Under the pieces are notes generated by a model. The model saw nothing but the letters and a program-made list of their open reading frames with translations, made no database searches and had not been told where the DNA came from. Positions 62,168 through 64,000 of a stretch of DNA of 64,000 nt are shown here, piece by piece. The DNA is from Methylobacterium currus (lineage in GTDB: Bacteria > Pseudomonadota > Alphaproteobacteria > Rhizobiales > Beijerinckiaceae): positions 4,767,001 through 4,831,000 of the forward strand of contig NZ_CP028843.1 in assembly GCF_003058325.1 (NCBI RefSeq), read 5' to 3'. Made by a program: the position numbers and the translations under genes. Every line of letters starts with the position of its first letter. Within the stretch, counting starts at the first letter, position 1.

Positions 62168-63209
62168 GAGCGTCGCCCGATCAGTCTGAAACGTAGCAGT
62201 CATTCTGGTATCCGGCTGCATTGATGTAGTTGCGGCACTCCTGCGGCGCGAAGGCGGCGAAGGCTTGCTGGATCGCGTCCTGCAGCGCTTTTACCGTGCG
62301 CGCGGCCGCGGTGCGCAGCAACGTCTTGAGCTTGGCGAAGGCCTGCTCGATCGGATTGAACTCCGGGCTGTAGGGCGGCAGGTACACCACCCGCGCGCCG
62401 GCCGCCGCGATGGCCTCGCGCACGCCCGCCACCTTGTGGGCCTGGAGGTTGTCGAGGATCACCGTGTCGCCTGGCCGGAGCGCCGGGACCAGAGTGTCGG
62501 TGACGTAGTCCAGGAAGCGCCGGCCGTTGGTGGCCCCCTCGAAGATCGCCGTCGCCGTCAGGCCGCTCGTGCGCAGAGCCGCCGTGATAGTGGTGGTCGT
62601 GTAGTGCCCGCACGGCATCGGCAGGCGACAGCGCTGGCCGCGCGGGGCCCAGCCATAGCGGCGCGCCATCCGGGTTGAGGCCGCCGTCTCGTCGATGAAC
62701 ACCAGATGGTCCGGATCGAGATCGAGTTGGCCCTCGAACCACGCCTGGCGGGCCTCCGCTACGTCCGGACGGTCCTGCTCGGCGGCGTGGAGCGCCCCTT
62801 TTTACGGGTGATGCGATGGCGGGCCAGGAAGCGCGACAGGCTGCTGGTGCTGGAGGTGACGCCCTGCTCGGCCAAGGCGTCGCGCAGTTCCGACAGCACG
62901 ATGTTGCCGCGCTTCTCGCACAGCCTCAGGATCCGCGAGGCGTGAGCCTCGATGACGTGCGAGCGCTGGTCGCCGCCCATCGGCTTGGGCCGGACGTGGC
63001 CGTCCCGGAGATGACGGGCATGCCAGCGACTGACGCTGGCGGCGCTGACACCGAACCGCTCGCCAGCTTGGCGGCAGGACGCACCCGCTATGACAGCGGA
63101 CACCACACGCTCACGCAGATCGACGGACAAGGGTGAGGTCATCGCTGGCTCCTTCACCCAGCCAACGCCCTAACCAACTTGGCCGTTGCAGGCCGATCGC
63201 ACAGCGCTC
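62168..63209 (-). mobile_element. IS630-family element 2, third copy
   Basis: 1042 bp between TA (62166-62167) and TA (63210-63211). It shares its left TA with the right end of element 1 copy B, so the two elements abut. It cuts the ribbon-helix-helix gene on its right. Confidence 0.93.
62181..63157 (-). CDS. IS630-type transposase in two frames, third copy
   Basis: As in the other copies (OrfA GTG 63157 to 62759; catalytic frame to 62181). A few substitutions distinguish it, e.g. Leu for Phe in the HARH(L)RDGH segment and Ala for Thr near the C-terminus (FAAFAPQEC). Confidence 0.88.
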
Positions 63210-63211
63210 TA

Positions 63212-63331
63212 GTGGCCCTTTCCGACGAGCACAACCGCAGCATCCACTCGTTGCTGATCGAGGCTGTCGACAAGCTGCTGGGCAAGCGCCGGAAGAAGCT
63301 GTTCGCGGAGGAGAGCGGGATCAGCCCTTGA
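63212..63331 (+). pseudogene. Ribbon-helix-helix antitoxin-like gene, C-terminal remnant
   Basis: Immediately after the IS end, the frame VALSDEHNRSIHSLLIEAVD then KLLGKRRKKLFAEESGISP runs to TGA 63331. It resembles the C-terminal helix of antitoxin-like ribbon-helix-helix proteins (R/S-x-x-SLL-x-EA-x-x-LL). The N-terminal half was removed by the IS630 insertion. Confidence 0.6.
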
Positions 63332-63573
63332 TCGTCAGGGCGGCGTCACGGGACAAAACGATGAAGGTGAGCCCGGCGCCCCGTAAGGGGAAGATCGCGA
63401 CCCGCCTCGGGTTCGAGCACCCCATGACCGCTGCAAGCTCATCAACCGGAGTAGCTCAGATCCGTGTTGCGCCCGTGTTGCGTGGAGCCGTCGACGGCCC
63501 GGCGTAACTCGTTGTAAAAGCTGCACCCGTGTTACAGGCAATTGCAACACGTTTCGACAGACTAGCGGACACG
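63332..63573. other. Island/core junction with GTGTTGC repeats and a tRNA-like 13-mer
   Basis: Contains CGTGTTGCGCCCGTGTTGCG (63463-63482), a further CCCGTGTTAC at about 63526 and an inverted TTGCAACACG at 63542-63551. CGGAGTAGCTCAG (63447-63459) equals the 5' part of tRNA-Met lying 150 nt away in inverted orientation. No gene is supported. Confidence 0.5.
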
Positions 63574-63606
63574 AAAAAGCCCGCTAAATCATTGACCGAG
63601 CGGGCT
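63574..63606 (-). terminator. Rho-independent terminator after tRNA-Met
   Basis: On the minus strand, AGCCCGCT-13 nt-AGCGGGCT (63606-63578) followed by TTTTT (63578-63574). It lies 8 nt after the tRNA 3' end in the direction of transcription. Confidence 0.75.
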
Positions 63607-63613
63607 AAACGGG

Positions 63614-63690
63614 TGGTAGCGGAGGAGGGATTTGAACCCCCGACACAAGGATTATGATTCCTCTGCTCTGACCAACTGAGCTACTCCGCC
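63614..63690 (-). tRNA. tRNA-Met(CAU)
   Basis: A 77-nt tRNA with encoded CCA (63616-63614), acceptor GGCGGAG/CTCCGCT, D-loop GTAGCTCAGTTGG, anticodon loop ATCATAA (CAT) and T-loop TTCAAAT. The body fits elongator tRNA-Met; an Ile2 identity (lysidine-modified CAU) cannot be excluded by eye. Confidence 0.93.
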
Positions 63691-63814
63691 GCGCGGTGGC
63701 CGGTTCGTGTCCGGCTCTGCGGTGGCGCGGATATAGGGGGAGGCGGCGGGCCCTGTCAAGGAACCGTCGCAGGTCTTTTCGCGCCCCGTTGGTCACAGCG
63801 AGGCGCGAGCGGAC

Positions 63815-64000
63815 TCAGAGCGTGTCGCCCAGGATCTCGGCGACCTGGGGGATGTCCTTGTCGCCGCGGCCGGAGAGGTTCACGACCATCAGGTGGTCGC
63901 GCGGCAGGCGGGGGGCGAGCTCCGTGACCTTGGCCAGCGCGTGGGCGGGCTCGAGGGCCGGGATGATGCCCTCCATCAGCGAGCAGAGCCGGAATGCCTC
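63815..64000 (-). CDS. trpB: Tryptophan synthase beta chain, C-terminal end
   Basis: The 61 visible residues ([40 protein letters not shown]) are the C-terminus of TrpB, including SGRGDKD where the PLP-subunit chain ends. TrpB condenses indole with serine. The rest lies beyond the window. It marks the return to core genome. Confidence 0.95.
   Translation of the reverse strand, partial: EAFRLCSLMEGIIPALEPAHALAKVTELAPRLPRDHLMVVNLSGRGDKDIPQVAEILGDTL

Overview
The window is GC-rich chromosomal DNA from an alphaproteobacterium. The gene set (glnD next to grpE, a divergent bdcA/bdcR pair, eutBC, several ABC importers, DUF6894 and SRAP proteins, a high IS load) fits Methylobacterium or a close relative. 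That genus assignment is an inference from gene content and protein style, not from a search.

Positions 1-6680 are the decayed end of an integrated element at tRNA-Ser(UGA). A CI-like repressor faces a Cro/YdaS-type gene that heads a five-gene operon running off the left edge, with every junction an ATGA overlap. The operator/promoter sequence between them recurs, inverted, at 5388, before a second small-gene cluster that has decayed by a nonsense codon and a frameshift. A truncated tyrosine integrase lies against the tRNA. An ion channel gene with a C-terminal zinc ribbon, a small membrane protein gene and nhaA sit between the two phage-like parts.

Positions 6680-26213 are ordinary metabolism: a VOC protein, an adenylate/guanylate cyclase, bdcA/bdcR, a five-gene dipeptide ABC importer (dppABCDF order), eutBC, a transglutaminase-like protein, a DUF6894 protein, an MntA/HepT toxin-antitoxin pair whose toxin has a premature stop, a PepSY protein, a PNPOx-like protein, a GNAT acetyltransferase and a polar amino acid ABC importer. 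Positions 26492-30746 are an AT-richer island of three surface-polysaccharide type genes. Positions 30785-39463 return to core: OsmC, a sulfonate/nitrate-type ABC importer, glnD, grpE, and pabC-like and pabA/trpG genes.

Positions 39466-63573 are an IS-dense accessory region between pabA and tRNA-Met/trpB. An IS5-family element sits 3 bp from the pabA start codon. An IS630 element, a small gene and a second IS630 element form a block at 40539-44512 that recurs inverted at 57249-62165. The left copy carries an extra IS5/IS1182-like element and the right copy an IS21 element. The two blocks enclose about 12.7 kb of degraded phage-like genes, an SRAP protein, a frameshifted hydrolase, a UmuC fragment, two exporter genes, a secreted hydrolase, a GlcG/HbpS protein, an IS3 element and an AT-rich lipocalin-like gene. 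A third copy of the second IS630 element cuts a ribbon-helix-helix gene at 63210. The window ends in tRNA-Met and the 3' end of trpB.

The most unusual local structures are a triplicated dppC start region that makes three six-codon mini-ORFs chained by ATGA overlaps, an in-frame 18-bp minisatellite inside an IS630 transposase gene that differs between copies (7 versus 3 units), and the shared leaderless-type operator/promoter of the left phage-like element.
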